From NCBI GenBank assembly GCA_049700455.1, contig JBNAVJ010000001.1:1-64000 (forward strand): a DNA stretch of 64,000 nt, in the 5' to 3' direction. Below are positions 24,934-33,855 of the stretch, piece by piece (positions within the stretch are counted from its first letter, which is position 1; every line of letters starts with the position of its first letter). The position numbers and the translations under genes are program-made. Below the pieces are notes generated by a model. It was given only the letters and a program-made list of their open reading frames with translations. It did not search any database and was not told the origin of the DNA. The stretch comes from JBNAVJ01 sp049700455. Its GTDB lineage: Bacteria; Bacteroidota; Ignavibacteria; Tepidaquicellales; Tepidaquicellaceae.

Positions 24934-26025
24934 TTATTCTTCTTCCTCTTTTGGAATACATCTATAATGTTCTCGTAAAACGGTTGCATATTCATTTGCA
25001 TATCTGAAAAGATCTTCTATCGTTTGCTTTGCTGTTTCACTTCTAAAAAACTTAACACTTATTAATGAAGACAATAAAATATTTTCTCTATGTACAGCAA
25101 AACTGAACCTTTGTAAATGGTCATTTTCCTTTAATAAATAGGTGTATAAATCCATAATATTTGATTTTGGTAAAGTCCCAAGGTATGCTCCACAGATTAT
25201 CAAGCCTGTTTCACCTATTGAAATAAAAATCACGGTTTTATTTTCCTTAAACTCCCAATCTCTTTTTCCTCTTTTTGCAAGCTTAACGTTTTTACCCAGT
25301 TCATTAAGAATCTTTTCAATGGTGTTATTAATACCAAAGTGCATAGTATCAGATTCCAGTTTTATTTTAGGAAGCTTTAATTCAGTCCCACAGTTTGGAC
25401 AATAGTTATCATTAAAATCTTTAAGTAAAGTAATATTCATACAGGAAGGACATCTTACAGCGGGTTTCCCATAATAGGCTCTATATTCATCAAGAGATTC
25501 TTTAAGGTGTTCAGCCGAAAGTGCAAACCCAAGATTACTCCCTCCCGAAATTACAAAAGTGTTAACTCCAACGACTTCAGCAAGTTCGTTTACCAGAGGA
25601 CCTCCACTATTTCCAGGATTAATCGCAGCATCAATCTGGATATAAGAGACACCATCAAACACCCTTTTTTTCTTTGAGACAATACCCTCTGTAGAAGTAT
25701 AAGTCAAACCATAAGGATGCCCTATTGCGATTACCCTCTCACCATCTGAAGGTAATTTTTCAGCAATTCGTAGAAGAGGAAATTCTATTTTTTCCGGAGG
25801 TTCAATGAAGGCCAAATCATATTTATAATCATAGAAAAGAACAGGTTTAAGCATTTGCTCAAATAGGGTTCCGGCAATTCTTACCTCTGTGTTTTCATCC
25901 ACCACATGTTTATTAGTAATAATTAGATTATATTCTTTAAGATAAAACCCGGAGCCACCTCCTGCTTGAGAAGTCACCTGGATAATAGCAGGTTTATATA
26001 TATCAATTATTTCCTGAGTTTGCAT
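24934..26025 (-). CDS. Unexported trypsin-like protease with zinc ribbon and YbjN-like C-terminus
   Basis: 363 residues without a signal peptide, unusual for this protease class. Residues ~5-180 are a DegP/HtrA-type trypsin fold: GGGSGF, catalytic His in ITNKHVV (about 39), Asp in YKYDLAF (about 68), Ser in NPGNSGGP (about 140). Then a zinc ribbon (CPSC...CPNC, about 192-214). The C-terminal ~130 residues have the alternating pattern of YbjN/type III chaperone-like domains (FISIGETGLIICG, FSFAVHRENILLSS). There is no PDZ domain. It overlaps the upstream gene by 23 bases, so the two are coupled. Likely a cytoplasmic regulatory or quality-control protease. Confidence 0.8.
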   Translation of the reverse strand: MQTQEIIDIYKPAIIQVTSQAGGGSGFYLKEYNLIITNKHVVDENTEVRIAGTLFEQMLKPVLFYDYKYDLAFIEPPEKIEFPLLRIAEKLPSDGERVIAIGHPYGLTYTSTEGIVSKKKRVFDGVSYIQIDAAINPGNSGGPLVNELAEVVGVNTFVISGGSNLGFALSAEHLKESLDEYRAYYGKPAVRCPSCMNITLLKDFNDNYCPNCGTELKLPKIKLESDTMHFGINNTIEKILNELGKNVKLAKRGKRDWEFKENKTVIFISIGETGLIICGAYLGTLPKSNIMDLYTYLLKENDHLQRFSFAVHRENILLSSLISVKFFRSETAKQTIEDLFRYANEYATVLREHYRCIPKEEEE

Positions 26026-27298
26026 CTTTTTGTTTTAAATTCATTTTTGAAATTAATTCATAAAAAGTTTGAAAAAATCTTTCAAGAGTCTCAAAATTCA
26101 GTTCATCTGTATTAAACTCAAGCTCTTGATATAACTCTTTACTTTCCGCTATAATACCGCTAATCTTCTCTTTTATTAGAGAAACATTAAAATTATTATT
26201 TTCTTTACTGTATAATTTTTCACCTATTCCCAGAGCATTGAAATATTCAGGGTATAATACTATAAACCCTATGTGTAGAAGTTTTACTATTGGTTTAGGG
26301 AGTTTAAAATTAAATAGGCAATACCCACTTATATATTCATATATCAAGGTCTTATATTCTTCAAGAGCATTATCTTCAAGCCATTTAATATGCCTCTGAT
26401 TTTCAGCTATTACTTCTTGAATTACCTGATGAGAAACAGGTTGAAGCAAGCTAAATGAATTATTGAGATAGTAAAAATGTTTTGATATTTCAGTTTCGTT
26501 TTTACTGAGTAATTTGCGATATAAATCTGTAACATAATCAATTTTTTCATCAATGGTCTTTGTTTCATCAAGAAAATATGTATAGTTAACTTTATCAAGT
26601 TCAGAAGAGAGAACCCCTTCAGGATGAAGTAAATAATCTATACGGTATGTAAGTGTAAGTAAAAGATAAGATGTAATTAATGGGTCCATACTTTCATCAA
26701 AACTTGAGATTTTATTTAGTGTTTCCTGTATCCATTTTACAAAATATTCATATTTAATTTTTTTAATGTCATCAGGGAGCGGAATTTTAATCTCCTCGTC
26801 AACCGGGATAAGATAACCAGCAAACTGGTCAAGTATAATATCATCCATTGAATCTGCTTTAACACTTAGTTCAATTAAACCCAAATAAAGTTTTTCTGGG
26901 GGACAATCAATAGTATTACTGTCAAATCTGACTATAATTTCATTATCCCTTAATAAAGTTTTGGAATACATCAAATAATAATTCTGTTCAAGCAGTTTCC
27001 TTAACAAAGATACATTACTTTGTTTAATCACAGCCACTATTGATTCAGCCAAAATATCCGTTGGAGTTAATGTAACTATACATCGCTTCGAACCCTGAAT
27101 TAATTCAAACTTTATCAGTCTGTCACTATCTTCTAAGATTTTTATGTTGTCTCTACGAGGATTCATCAGATACTCTATCAGATTTTTGTACGCCTTCAGG
27201 TACTGGAGTTTCTTAAATTGTTTTTCAGCTTCTTTCAAAGCTTGAAGTTGTTCGTTTGATTTTACAAAGTCGTTATATTTCCCAAAAATGTGATACAT
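26003..27298 (-). CDS. Uncharacterised cytoplasmic protein, YbjN-like middle region
   Basis: 431 residues with no signal peptide. Residues ~10-45 form a TPR-like helical pair (EAEKQFKKLQYLKAYKNLIEYL). Residues ~60-165 resemble a YbjN/CesT chaperone-like fold (LRKLLEQNYYLMYSK, LYLGLIELSVKADSMDDIILDQF). The remainder is helical. Its partner, the overlapping protease gene, also seems to carry such a domain, suggesting that they interact. It lies 7 bases downstream of the NtrC-type regulator, so the four genes from kinase to protease form one unit. I do not recognise a named family. Confidence 0.65.
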   Translation of the reverse strand: MYHIFGKYNDFVKSNEQLQALKEAEKQFKKLQYLKAYKNLIEYLMNPRRDNIKILEDSDRLIKFELIQGSKRCIVTLTPTDILAESIVAVIKQSNVSLLRKLLEQNYYLMYSKTLLRDNEIIVRFDSNTIDCPPEKLYLGLIELSVKADSMDDIILDQFAGYLIPVDEEIKIPLPDDIKKIKYEYFVKWIQETLNKISSFDESMDPLITSYLLLTLTYRIDYLLHPEGVLSSELDKVNYTYFLDETKTIDEKIDYVTDLYRKLLSKNETEISKHFYYLNNSFSLLQPVSHQVIQEVIAENQRHIKWLEDNALEEYKTLIYEYISGYCLFNFKLPKPIVKLLHIGFIVLYPEYFNALGIGEKLYSKENNNFNVSLIKEKISGIIAESKELYQELEFNTDELNFETLERFFQTFYELISKMNLKQKDANSGNN

Positions 27299-27305
27299 AA
27301 AGGAT

Positions 27306-28673
27306 TTATTTTTTTTTCATTCCCCATTTTTCAAGTTTATATCTCAGATTCCGTTCACTAATCCCCAACAATTTTGCTGCCTGTAACTGATTGCCTTTTG
27401 TTCGAGAAAGAGCATTCAAAACTATTTTTTTTTCAAATGCTTCTACTTGTTCAGGCATACTTTTATGAGTTGCTATAATGTCACTTGTTTCATCTTGAGA
27501 TACATTACTCTCAGTAATGGGTAGGTCATCTGTGGTTATTATTTCATTTCGTGAAATTATGAGTGCATGTTGAACAATGTTTTCAAGTTCACGTATATTG
27601 CCAGGGTAGTTATATCTCATCAGAATATCCACTGCCTCTTTGCTAAAAGTAGCATTGGTCTTGCCTGATTCAGGCAAATATTTTCTAACAAGATAATCAA
27701 GTAATTCAGGGATGTCTTCCTTTCTCTCACGCAACGGGGGAATCGAAAGGGTTACAACATTAATCCGATAAAAAAGATCTTCTCTAAATGCACCTTCAGC
27801 AATTAATTTCTCCAAAGGTCTATTGGTAGCAGTAATCACTCTTACGTCGACTGTTATAGGGACATTCCCACCAACACGTTCAAATTGAGATTCTTGCAAA
27901 ACTCTTAGTAACTTAATTTGTGTCTGTAAAGGTAAATCTCCAACTTCATCTAAAAATAAAGTTCCACCATCAGCAACTTCAAAACGCCCTTTTCTTTGCC
28001 TTTCAGCACCAGTAAAAGATCCCCTTTCATGTCCAAACATCTCACTTTCAAGAAGGTTTTCATTAAGTGCTGCACAATTAACAGCTACAAATGGCTTGTT
28101 TGCACGAGGACTGGCAAAATGAATTGCTTTTGCAAGCACTTCTTTCCCGGTTCCACTTTCACCACGAATTAAAACAGTAGCTTTTGACTTTGCAACACGC
28201 CAGGCAAGGTTTATTACCTCTTCCATTTTTGGGGATTTAGCTATAAGCCCTGAAAAATTATACTTTTCTGACAACTGTTCCCGGAGAAGTTGGTTCTCTG
28301 AAATTAAACTTTGTCGCTCACTGATTCTTTTTACTATGATTTCTAATTCATCAAGATTAATTGGTTTCGTCAGGTAATCATAAGCACCAAGTTTCATCGT
28401 TTCCACAGCATTTTCAATTGTTCCAAAGGCAGTAACTATAACAAAAGCAATTTCGGGATTGATTTGCCGAGCTTCTTTTAACAACTCAATACCTGTCATC
28501 TCAGGCATTCTATAATCTGATATAACAATATCCACAAAATGATTTCTAATAATTTCCAGAGCTTCCGCACCAGAACCAGCTTCAAAAGTATTAAAGCCTT
28601 TCTCTCGCAAAAATCCGCTTAAAATCACCCTTTGAGAGGATTCATCATCTACTACTAAGATTGTAATTTTCAT
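27306..28673 (-). CDS. NtrC-family sigma-54 response regulator
   Basis: 455 residues. Receiver domain with acidic pair VVDDE, phospho-acceptor Asp53 (ISDYRMP) and Lys103 (LTKPIN). AAA+ domain with Walker A GESGTGKE (171-178), sigma-54 contact loop GSFTGA (218-223; usual form GAFTGA) and Walker B GGTLFLDE (236-243). C-terminal Fis-type helix-turn-helix (QAAKLLGISERNLRYKL). It activates sigma-54 RNA polymerase from enhancer sites. The kinase gene ends two bases upstream. Likely targets are the sigma-54 promoters at 24914 and 21114, and possibly its own at 28723. ZraR/HydG-type regulators have the same build. Confidence 0.94.
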   Translation of the reverse strand: MKITILVVDDESSQRVILSGFLREKGFNTFEAGSGAEALEIIRNHFVDIVISDYRMPEMTGIELLKEARQINPEIAFVIVTAFGTIENAVETMKLGAYDYLTKPINLDELEIIVKRISERQSLISENQLLREQLSEKYNFSGLIAKSPKMEEVINLAWRVAKSKATVLIRGESGTGKEVLAKAIHFASPRANKPFVAVNCAALNENLLESEMFGHERGSFTGAERQRKGRFEVADGGTLFLDEVGDLPLQTQIKLLRVLQESQFERVGGNVPITVDVRVITATNRPLEKLIAEGAFREDLFYRINVVTLSIPPLRERKEDIPELLDYLVRKYLPESGKTNATFSKEAVDILMRYNYPGNIRELENIVQHALIISRNEIITTDDLPITESNVSQDETSDIIATHKSMPEQVEAFEKKIVLNALSRTKGNQLQAAKLLGISERNLRYKLEKWGMKKK

Positions 28674-28675
28674 TA

Positions 28676-30718
28676 TTAAGGCAATGTTATTTTAAAAGTC
28701 GTTCCTTTTCCTACTTCAGAACGAGCAATTATCGTGCCACTGTGTTGAAGTATAATTCTTTGCACTATACTTAACCCAAGCCCGTTTCCTTCTTTCTTCG
28801 TAGTAAAATATATGTTAAAAATTTTTCCCATATTCTCTGGAGAAATTCCTCTTCCGGTATCTTTTACTTCAAATACGTTTCTATTGTTTTTAAAAGTATA
28901 AGCAATTGAGATTTCTCCCTCAGAGTCAATTGCATCTATCGCATTTTGTATCAAATTTATAAATACTTGTCGCATTTGCTCGATATCTATTTTTATTATA
29001 TTATCTCGTTCTATTTTAAACCCAAACCTGATTTTTTTGTCTTTAACCATTATATCAACTATAGGTTTTAACGACTCAAAAAATTCACTTACCTTAGTTA
29101 CCACTGGCACAAGTTTGGGGGACCTTGCAAATTTTATAAAATCTTCTATAATTTTATTTACTCTGGAAGATTCATCCTTTAATACTTTAGAGAGAGAAAC
29201 AAACAATTCATTCTTAAAATAGGGCTGAATTTCTCGTTCCAACCTTTGTGAAATCATCATTATAGAATTCAATGGATTACGTATCTCGTGAGCGACTGAT
29301 GATGCCAGTTCTCCCATTGCAATCAGTTTTTCATTTTGTTGTTTTATCAATTCATTCTGTTTAAGCTCTGTAACATCTTCTATTGTAACAGTATAAAACT
29401 GAACTTGTTCGTTTTCTATAATTACAGAAGAATTTATCTTCAATATTTTTTCTTCATCCCCAATCATTATCTCGAGTTCTAAATCCGAAACAATAGCTTT
29501 TTTCTCAAACAATTCCCTTAGTGAAGGATTGCTAAAAAGGTTAAGCTCAAATATATTTTTGTTAACCACCAAGTTACTTTCCAAGGCAAATAGTTGCGAT
29601 GCAAACCTATTAAAAATCCTCACAAAGTTATCTTTATCAATTGTTATCACAGCAAGGCTAAAGTTTTCCAGGATGTTATTTGTAAGAGATTTTATTTTTT
29701 TATACTCTTCAGATAGGATTCTGTAATTTTGGTTAGTTACAACAACACTTACCAAAATCACTGTTATTACAAACAAAACAAAAGTTAAAACAAATGCTCT
29801 TCTATACATACGCATTTGTACAGATTTTACCTCATCCATTGTCAAACCTATTCTGAATACCCCATACTTTACCCCATTTATAGAAAGTACTTTTACAACT
29901 TCAAAAACAGGATGTCCTTGAAATTCTGTTGTACGTGTTAAAACTTTCTCTTCTTCATAAACCTTCCTCAAAAATTCATCATCTTTAAAAAAAGAAATCC
30001 CTTCCACTGATTTGTTAGCAGCAATTATTTCATCACTTGATTGCAATACAATATAATCAACACCACTCTGCTGTCCGACATCCTGGATAAGCTTACCAAA
30101 CCCTACTTCGCGACGAAACTCCAGAAATAATTTGGCATCAAGATTTACCACAATAGCTCCTCCCTTTCTCCCTGCTCTTGACACTGCCACTGCAAATCGT
30201 TCCCCTTCTTCAAATCTGGCTGGTTTAAATCCTATAATCAGTTCTGATTTCTTCCCTTCCAATATAGGCTTTAGATAATCAAGAGGAGAATGTCGGTCAG
30301 CAAGAGTATGTATAGTATCCGTTATAAGATTTGTAAACACTTTTTCCCCGCTCTTATTAAATACATTAATTCGATAGACGCCACTTTCTTGTGATATATG
30401 TTCCAGTAAATTGTTTGTAAGATATCCCAGGCTATCAAGTCTTTTTACATTTCTTGCTACTGCAAATAAATGTTGTGTTAACAACCCTTCCAATTCCTGA
30501 TCTGATATAATTGTATTCACGCTACTTCTTTCAATTGTATTAATCAGTGAACGAGCTGATTCATCAAGCATATGATAAACTTCTTTTTTGTTTTCCAGAA
30601 GCTCATAATAAGCTGATACAATCATTAACAAAAAAAGAAAAACAGAAAGTATAATTAGATAACGAGGCTGTAGCCTGGAAATTCGACGCAATTTTTTCCC
30701 TTCATCAAGAATATCCAT
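28676..30718 (-). CDS. Membrane sensor histidine kinase paired with the NtrC regulator
   Basis: 680 residues. TM1 at about 20-38, a ~265-residue periplasmic sensor region of Cache type, TM2 at about 303-324, a PAS domain (about 345-440, ILENFSLAVITIDKDNFVRIFNR), HisKA with His477 (SSVAHEIRNPLNS) and HATPase_c (NAIDAID, DTGRGIS, GNGLGLS). This is the ZraS/HydH-type layout typical of NtrC partners. The ligand is unknown; the downstream genes suggest a redox, metal or envelope cue. A sigma-54-like sequence lies in the codons for GTIIARSE near its C-terminus. Confidence 0.92.
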   Translation of the reverse strand: MDILDEGKKLRRISRLQPRYLIILSVFLFLLMIVSAYYELLENKKEVYHMLDESARSLINTIERSSVNTIISDQELEGLLTQHLFAVARNVKRLDSLGYLTNNLLEHISQESGVYRINVFNKSGEKVFTNLITDTIHTLADRHSPLDYLKPILEGKKSELIIGFKPARFEEGERFAVAVSRAGRKGGAIVVNLDAKLFLEFRREVGFGKLIQDVGQQSGVDYIVLQSSDEIIAANKSVEGISFFKDDEFLRKVYEEEKVLTRTTEFQGHPVFEVVKVLSINGVKYGVFRIGLTMDEVKSVQMRMYRRAFVLTFVLFVITVILVSVVVTNQNYRILSEEYKKIKSLTNNILENFSLAVITIDKDNFVRIFNRFASQLFALESNLVVNKNIFELNLFSNPSLRELFEKKAIVSDLELEIMIGDEEKILKINSSVIIENEQVQFYTVTIEDVTELKQNELIKQQNEKLIAMGELASSVAHEIRNPLNSIMMISQRLEREIQPYFKNELFVSLSKVLKDESSRVNKIIEDFIKFARSPKLVPVVTKVSEFFESLKPIVDIMVKDKKIRFGFKIERDNIIKIDIEQMRQVFINLIQNAIDAIDSEGEISIAYTFKNNRNVFEVKDTGRGISPENMGKIFNIYFTTKKEGNGLGLSIVQRIILQHSGTIIARSEVGKGTTFKITLP
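28723..28739 (-). promoter_or_regulatory. Possible internal sigma-54 promoter for the NtrC regulator
   Basis: Minus-strand TGGCAC-GATAA-TTGCTC inside the kinase gene, 50 bases before the regulator start. The 15-base core is identical to the promoter at 21116-21130. Predicted +1 near 28713. It could allow self-amplification. Caution: the bases also encode a conserved kinase motif (GTIIA), so coding constraint could explain part of the match. Confidence 0.5.
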
Positions 30719-30770
30719 ATATCACCGATTTAAATTTAAAACAACTTACCTCTCCTCGAAGCCACTCCGT

Positions 30771-32459
30771 TCAATAATCAACCTTGACAGTTAGAAAGAA
30801 TAAGTGGTCGTAAGTTTTTCTATTGAGATATAATAAATCCTGAGCAAGTAATCTATACTCAAATTCACAATAGAATTGTTTTATGGGCTCATACTTAAGG
30901 TTCAAAGTTAAAAGATTTCGATTAATTCTATTGCCCCCCAGAAAATCATTTTTTGCCAGAGTATCTCCTACACCCCAATTAATATAACCACCATAATTTC
31001 GAATAAGCACCCCTGTTGAATCAAAAATAAGCCCCTCTCCTGAACGCTGATACTGATACAGAAGGTTTAAAGTTAATCTATTTGTAATGTTATAAACAAC
31101 TTTAAGAGAGATTTCCTCGCCATTTGGGGGTAGTTTTACACCCAATGGCATTTCAGAATGTGTATATTGGCTCTTATTAGAATGGTGAGTATAAACAAAT
31201 GGAGACAGTCGTAAATACTCAACAGACAAAGTCAAGCCGTTTAAACTAAATGGGTTATTCCACATCATTCCCATTTGATAACCAAGTTTATTATCATTTG
31301 AACTTTTATCGCTATTGTAAAGTGTTGATAAGTTTAAATCATCTATCAAGAGTGTCCCCTGCAAAGCAAGATTTTTTACAGGCAATACTTCCATATCAAA
31401 AGCCAGAAGAGTATTATTGTTATAAGTTTGTTCAATGCTACCATTAATATCAGAAGAAAAGATAAAATTTATAGGATTCACATAACTAAGTGAAAATGGA
31501 TTATCAGAAACTATAACAGATTCCCAGACACCAAATCTAACATCAGGTGAAAACTTAATGTCAAGCCTGTTTGTAACAATGTTCTTATAAAGAATTTGTC
31601 TTCCAAGCGAATCACCACGCAACGCCCCATATAAAAAACTATATTTAAAAGACTTATATGCAAGATCAAGTTTTGCAAAATCAAAAGGTACAGTGTTACT
31701 GGATAACAACATTTTATCATTATACCCAAATCCTTCTAATAGTAACTCTCTACCAATAGTAAGGCTAATCCATCTGCTCGGGGCTCTATATCTAATATAA
31801 CCTTCAAAGTTATCATACTTTGAGTATTCATTCATAAAATGATTACTTGCTTTTAATCTGGGATCAAATTTTGCAGAAAACTCAACATCTTTTTTTTCTC
31901 CCCTCAGCCTTCTTCCGCTGTATGGATGTAAATAAACCCCAACTGAATTAAACAATGTCCCTCGAAATGTAAACCCTAACTCACCTAAGGTAATAGCATT
32001 ACTACCAAGAGAGTCACCCTTAGAATTCCTTTGGGAGAGTGCACCCTGTACATCAAAAAAGAAAGATAAGTTTGAGTCAGCGTAAGCAAAAATATGTTTC
32101 TGTTTTGAGTCATCAAAAATATTCTTTAATTTAGGCTCATTCAGAAGAGAAGAATTAGTTTTGAGATTTTTATCAATTTCAAATCCAAATTCAATTTTCA
32201 AATCGCTTAAGATTTTCTTATCAATTGTGGACAGCAGCTCTGATTTCCTGGAGACTTCTTTTATTAAATCAGCAACTTCCTCACGAGACATTGGAAGTAT
32301 TGCTGAATTGTAGTCCTCAATGATTCCTCCAAGTTGCATGCGTTTCAAGAAGTGGTAAACAGGATGATTAGCTGGCACCAATTCAACTTGGGCTGTAGCA
32401 TTACACCTGACGATAAACAAAAATAGAATAAGAAAGCAATAGTTTTTTATCATTGACAA
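30771..32459 (-). CDS. Outer-membrane beta-barrel, capsule assembly Wzi-like
   Basis: 562 residues. Signal sequence to about residue 24. The following region, VELVPANHPVYHFLKRMQ with PMSREEVADLI, is the typical N-terminus of Wzi-like/capsule-assembly barrels in Bacteroidota and Ignavibacteria. The remaining ~450 residues are repeated amphipathic strands rich in Tyr/Asn. The chain ends FFLTVKVDY. It may anchor or export surface polysaccharide, but no polysaccharide genes are adjacent. It lies 52 bases upstream of the sensor kinase on the same strand and may share its transcript. Confidence 0.72.
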   Translation of the reverse strand: MSMIKNYCFLILFLFIVRCNATAQVELVPANHPVYHFLKRMQLGGIIEDYNSAILPMSREEVADLIKEVSRKSELLSTIDKKILSDLKIEFGFEIDKNLKTNSSLLNEPKLKNIFDDSKQKHIFAYADSNLSFFFDVQGALSQRNSKGDSLGSNAITLGELGFTFRGTLFNSVGVYLHPYSGRRLRGEKKDVEFSAKFDPRLKASNHFMNEYSKYDNFEGYIRYRAPSRWISLTIGRELLLEGFGYNDKMLLSSNTVPFDFAKLDLAYKSFKYSFLYGALRGDSLGRQILYKNIVTNRLDIKFSPDVRFGVWESVIVSDNPFSLSYVNPINFIFSSDINGSIEQTYNNNTLLAFDMEVLPVKNLALQGTLLIDDLNLSTLYNSDKSSNDNKLGYQMGMMWNNPFSLNGLTLSVEYLRLSPFVYTHHSNKSQYTHSEMPLGVKLPPNGEEISLKVVYNITNRLTLNLLYQYQRSGEGLIFDSTGVLIRNYGGYINWGVGDTLAKNDFLGGNRINRNLLTLNLKYEPIKQFYCEFEYRLLAQDLLYLNRKTYDHLFFLTVKVDY

Positions 32460-32517
32460 TTTATTAGAAGCTTCTACATACTATATCAATTTACTTTCTA
32501 AAAGAATAAATTAAAAG

Positions 32518-33855
32518 TTATTTAATCAAGCCCATATAGTATTCCAGCTCATCTTCTATATGTGAAATTGGCTTTTCATCCATCATTGTACGAAGCATAT
32601 TTTTAAGCTTCATTTGCTGAATAAAGAGATCATGTTCAGGTACTTGATCGGGATTGTGCATAGGTGATTTGAAGAAAAACGATAGCCAGTCCTGGATACC
32701 AAACATTCCCATTCGCTTAGCCAGATCCATAAATAAAACAAGGTCTAATACCAGTGGAGCTGCAAGTATTGAATCCTTACAAAGGAAATTTATTTTAATC
32801 TGCATAGGGTATCCAAGCCATCCAAATATATCAATATTATCCCATCCTTCTTTATTATCCCCGCGAGGAGGATAATAATTTATGTTAACTTTGTGATAAT
32901 AGTCAGCATACAATTCAGGATAAATCTCTGGTTGCAAGATGCTTTCCAGAACGGAGAGTTTACTTACCTCTTTGGTTTTGAAGCTATCGGGATCATCAAG
33001 CACCTCCCCATCACGATTTCCAAGTATATTGGTAGAAAACCAGCCTTTCAATCCAAGCATCTTTGCTTTAAGCATAGGAGCAATAACAGTTTTTACCAAA
33101 GTCTGTCCCGTTTTAAAATCTTTTCCAGCAATAGGTACTTTCATTTCATTAGCAAATTCAACAAGTGCCGGAATATCAGCAGAAAGATTTGGTGCTCCAT
33201 TAATAAAGGGAATACCCTCTGAAATAGCAGCATATGCATACAACATACTTGGAGCAATAAACTCATCATTGTTTTTCATTCCTGCCTCAAAGTTTTCTTT
33301 TGTACTATGGACCTTTTTTATCTCAAGAAATACTTCCGTACTCGCACACCAAATCATCACTACTCTATCAAGGCCATTTTTTCTTTTGAATTCTCTTATG
33401 TCTTCACGTAAAGCTTCCATCAATTCATATTCAGTCTTTGCCGATTTTACCCAGTCTCCATGCAACTTTTTAACAAATTTTTGATTAAACACACCTTTCA
33501 TAGGTCTTAATTCATCAAGTTCATTTTTGACTTGACTAATATCAGACTCCATCAAAACTTTTGCAGAAAGCCCAGATGCATAACAAGTTTCATTCCTAAT
33601 ATCCCATCCTCCAAACACAAGGTCATCTAAAGTAGCAAGAGGGACAAACTCCCGTATCAGGGGGAACTTATTAGCAATTCGTTTTCCGACTCTTATAGTT
33701 CCCATTTGAGTTAGTGAGCCAATAGGTAATGAAAGTCCTTTTTTAACAAGATACAGTCCAGCAAGAAAAGTTGTTGATACTGCTCCGTTAAGTCCTACTA
33801 TGAGAACTCCAAGTTTCCCTGTTGGTTTTGTTTGCTTTGTTAATGAACTACTCAT
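32518..33855 (-). CDS. ino1: myo-Inositol-1-phosphate synthase
   Basis: 445 residues. It converts glucose-6-phosphate to 1L-myo-inositol-1-phosphate with NAD. N-terminal Rossmann motif VLIVGLNGAVSTT (about 17-29), central VVMIWCASTEVF, the GxNFKTGQT-like motif as GKDFKTGQTLVKT, and STNILGNRDGEVL. C-terminal PPRGDNKEGWDNIDIFGW is typical of the bacterial/archaeal group. It is the last gene of the ArsR-led lipid cluster: its ATG overlaps the HAD gene stop by four bases. It supplies the inositol phosphate used by the nucleotidyltransferase and CDP-alcohol transferase in the same cluster. Confidence 0.93.
   Translation of the reverse strand: MSSSLTKQTKPTGKLGVLIVGLNGAVSTTFLAGLYLVKKGLSLPIGSLTQMGTIRVGKRIANKFPLIREFVPLATLDDLVFGGWDIRNETCYASGLSAKVLMESDISQVKNELDELRPMKGVFNQKFVKKLHGDWVKSAKTEYELMEALREDIREFKRKNGLDRVVMIWCASTEVFLEIKKVHSTKENFEAGMKNNDEFIAPSMLYAYAAISEGIPFINGAPNLSADIPALVEFANEMKVPIAGKDFKTGQTLVKTVIAPMLKAKMLGLKGWFSTNILGNRDGEVLDDPDSFKTKEVSKLSVLESILQPEIYPELYADYYHKVNINYYPPRGDNKEGWDNIDIFGWLGYPMQIKINFLCKDSILAAPLVLDLVLFMDLAKRMGMFGIQDWLSFFFKSPMHNPDQVPEHDLFIQQMKLKNMLRTMMDEKPISHIEDELEYYMGLIK

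Noticed and set aside
32365..32395. TGGCAC on the plus strand inside the Wzi-like gene
   Set aside because: The correctly spaced -12 GC is missing and no gene starts downstream in that direction.
32939..33484. 181-residue plus-strand ORF inside ino1
   Set aside because: Antisense to a highly conserved enzyme with intact motifs; no ribosome site or family features.
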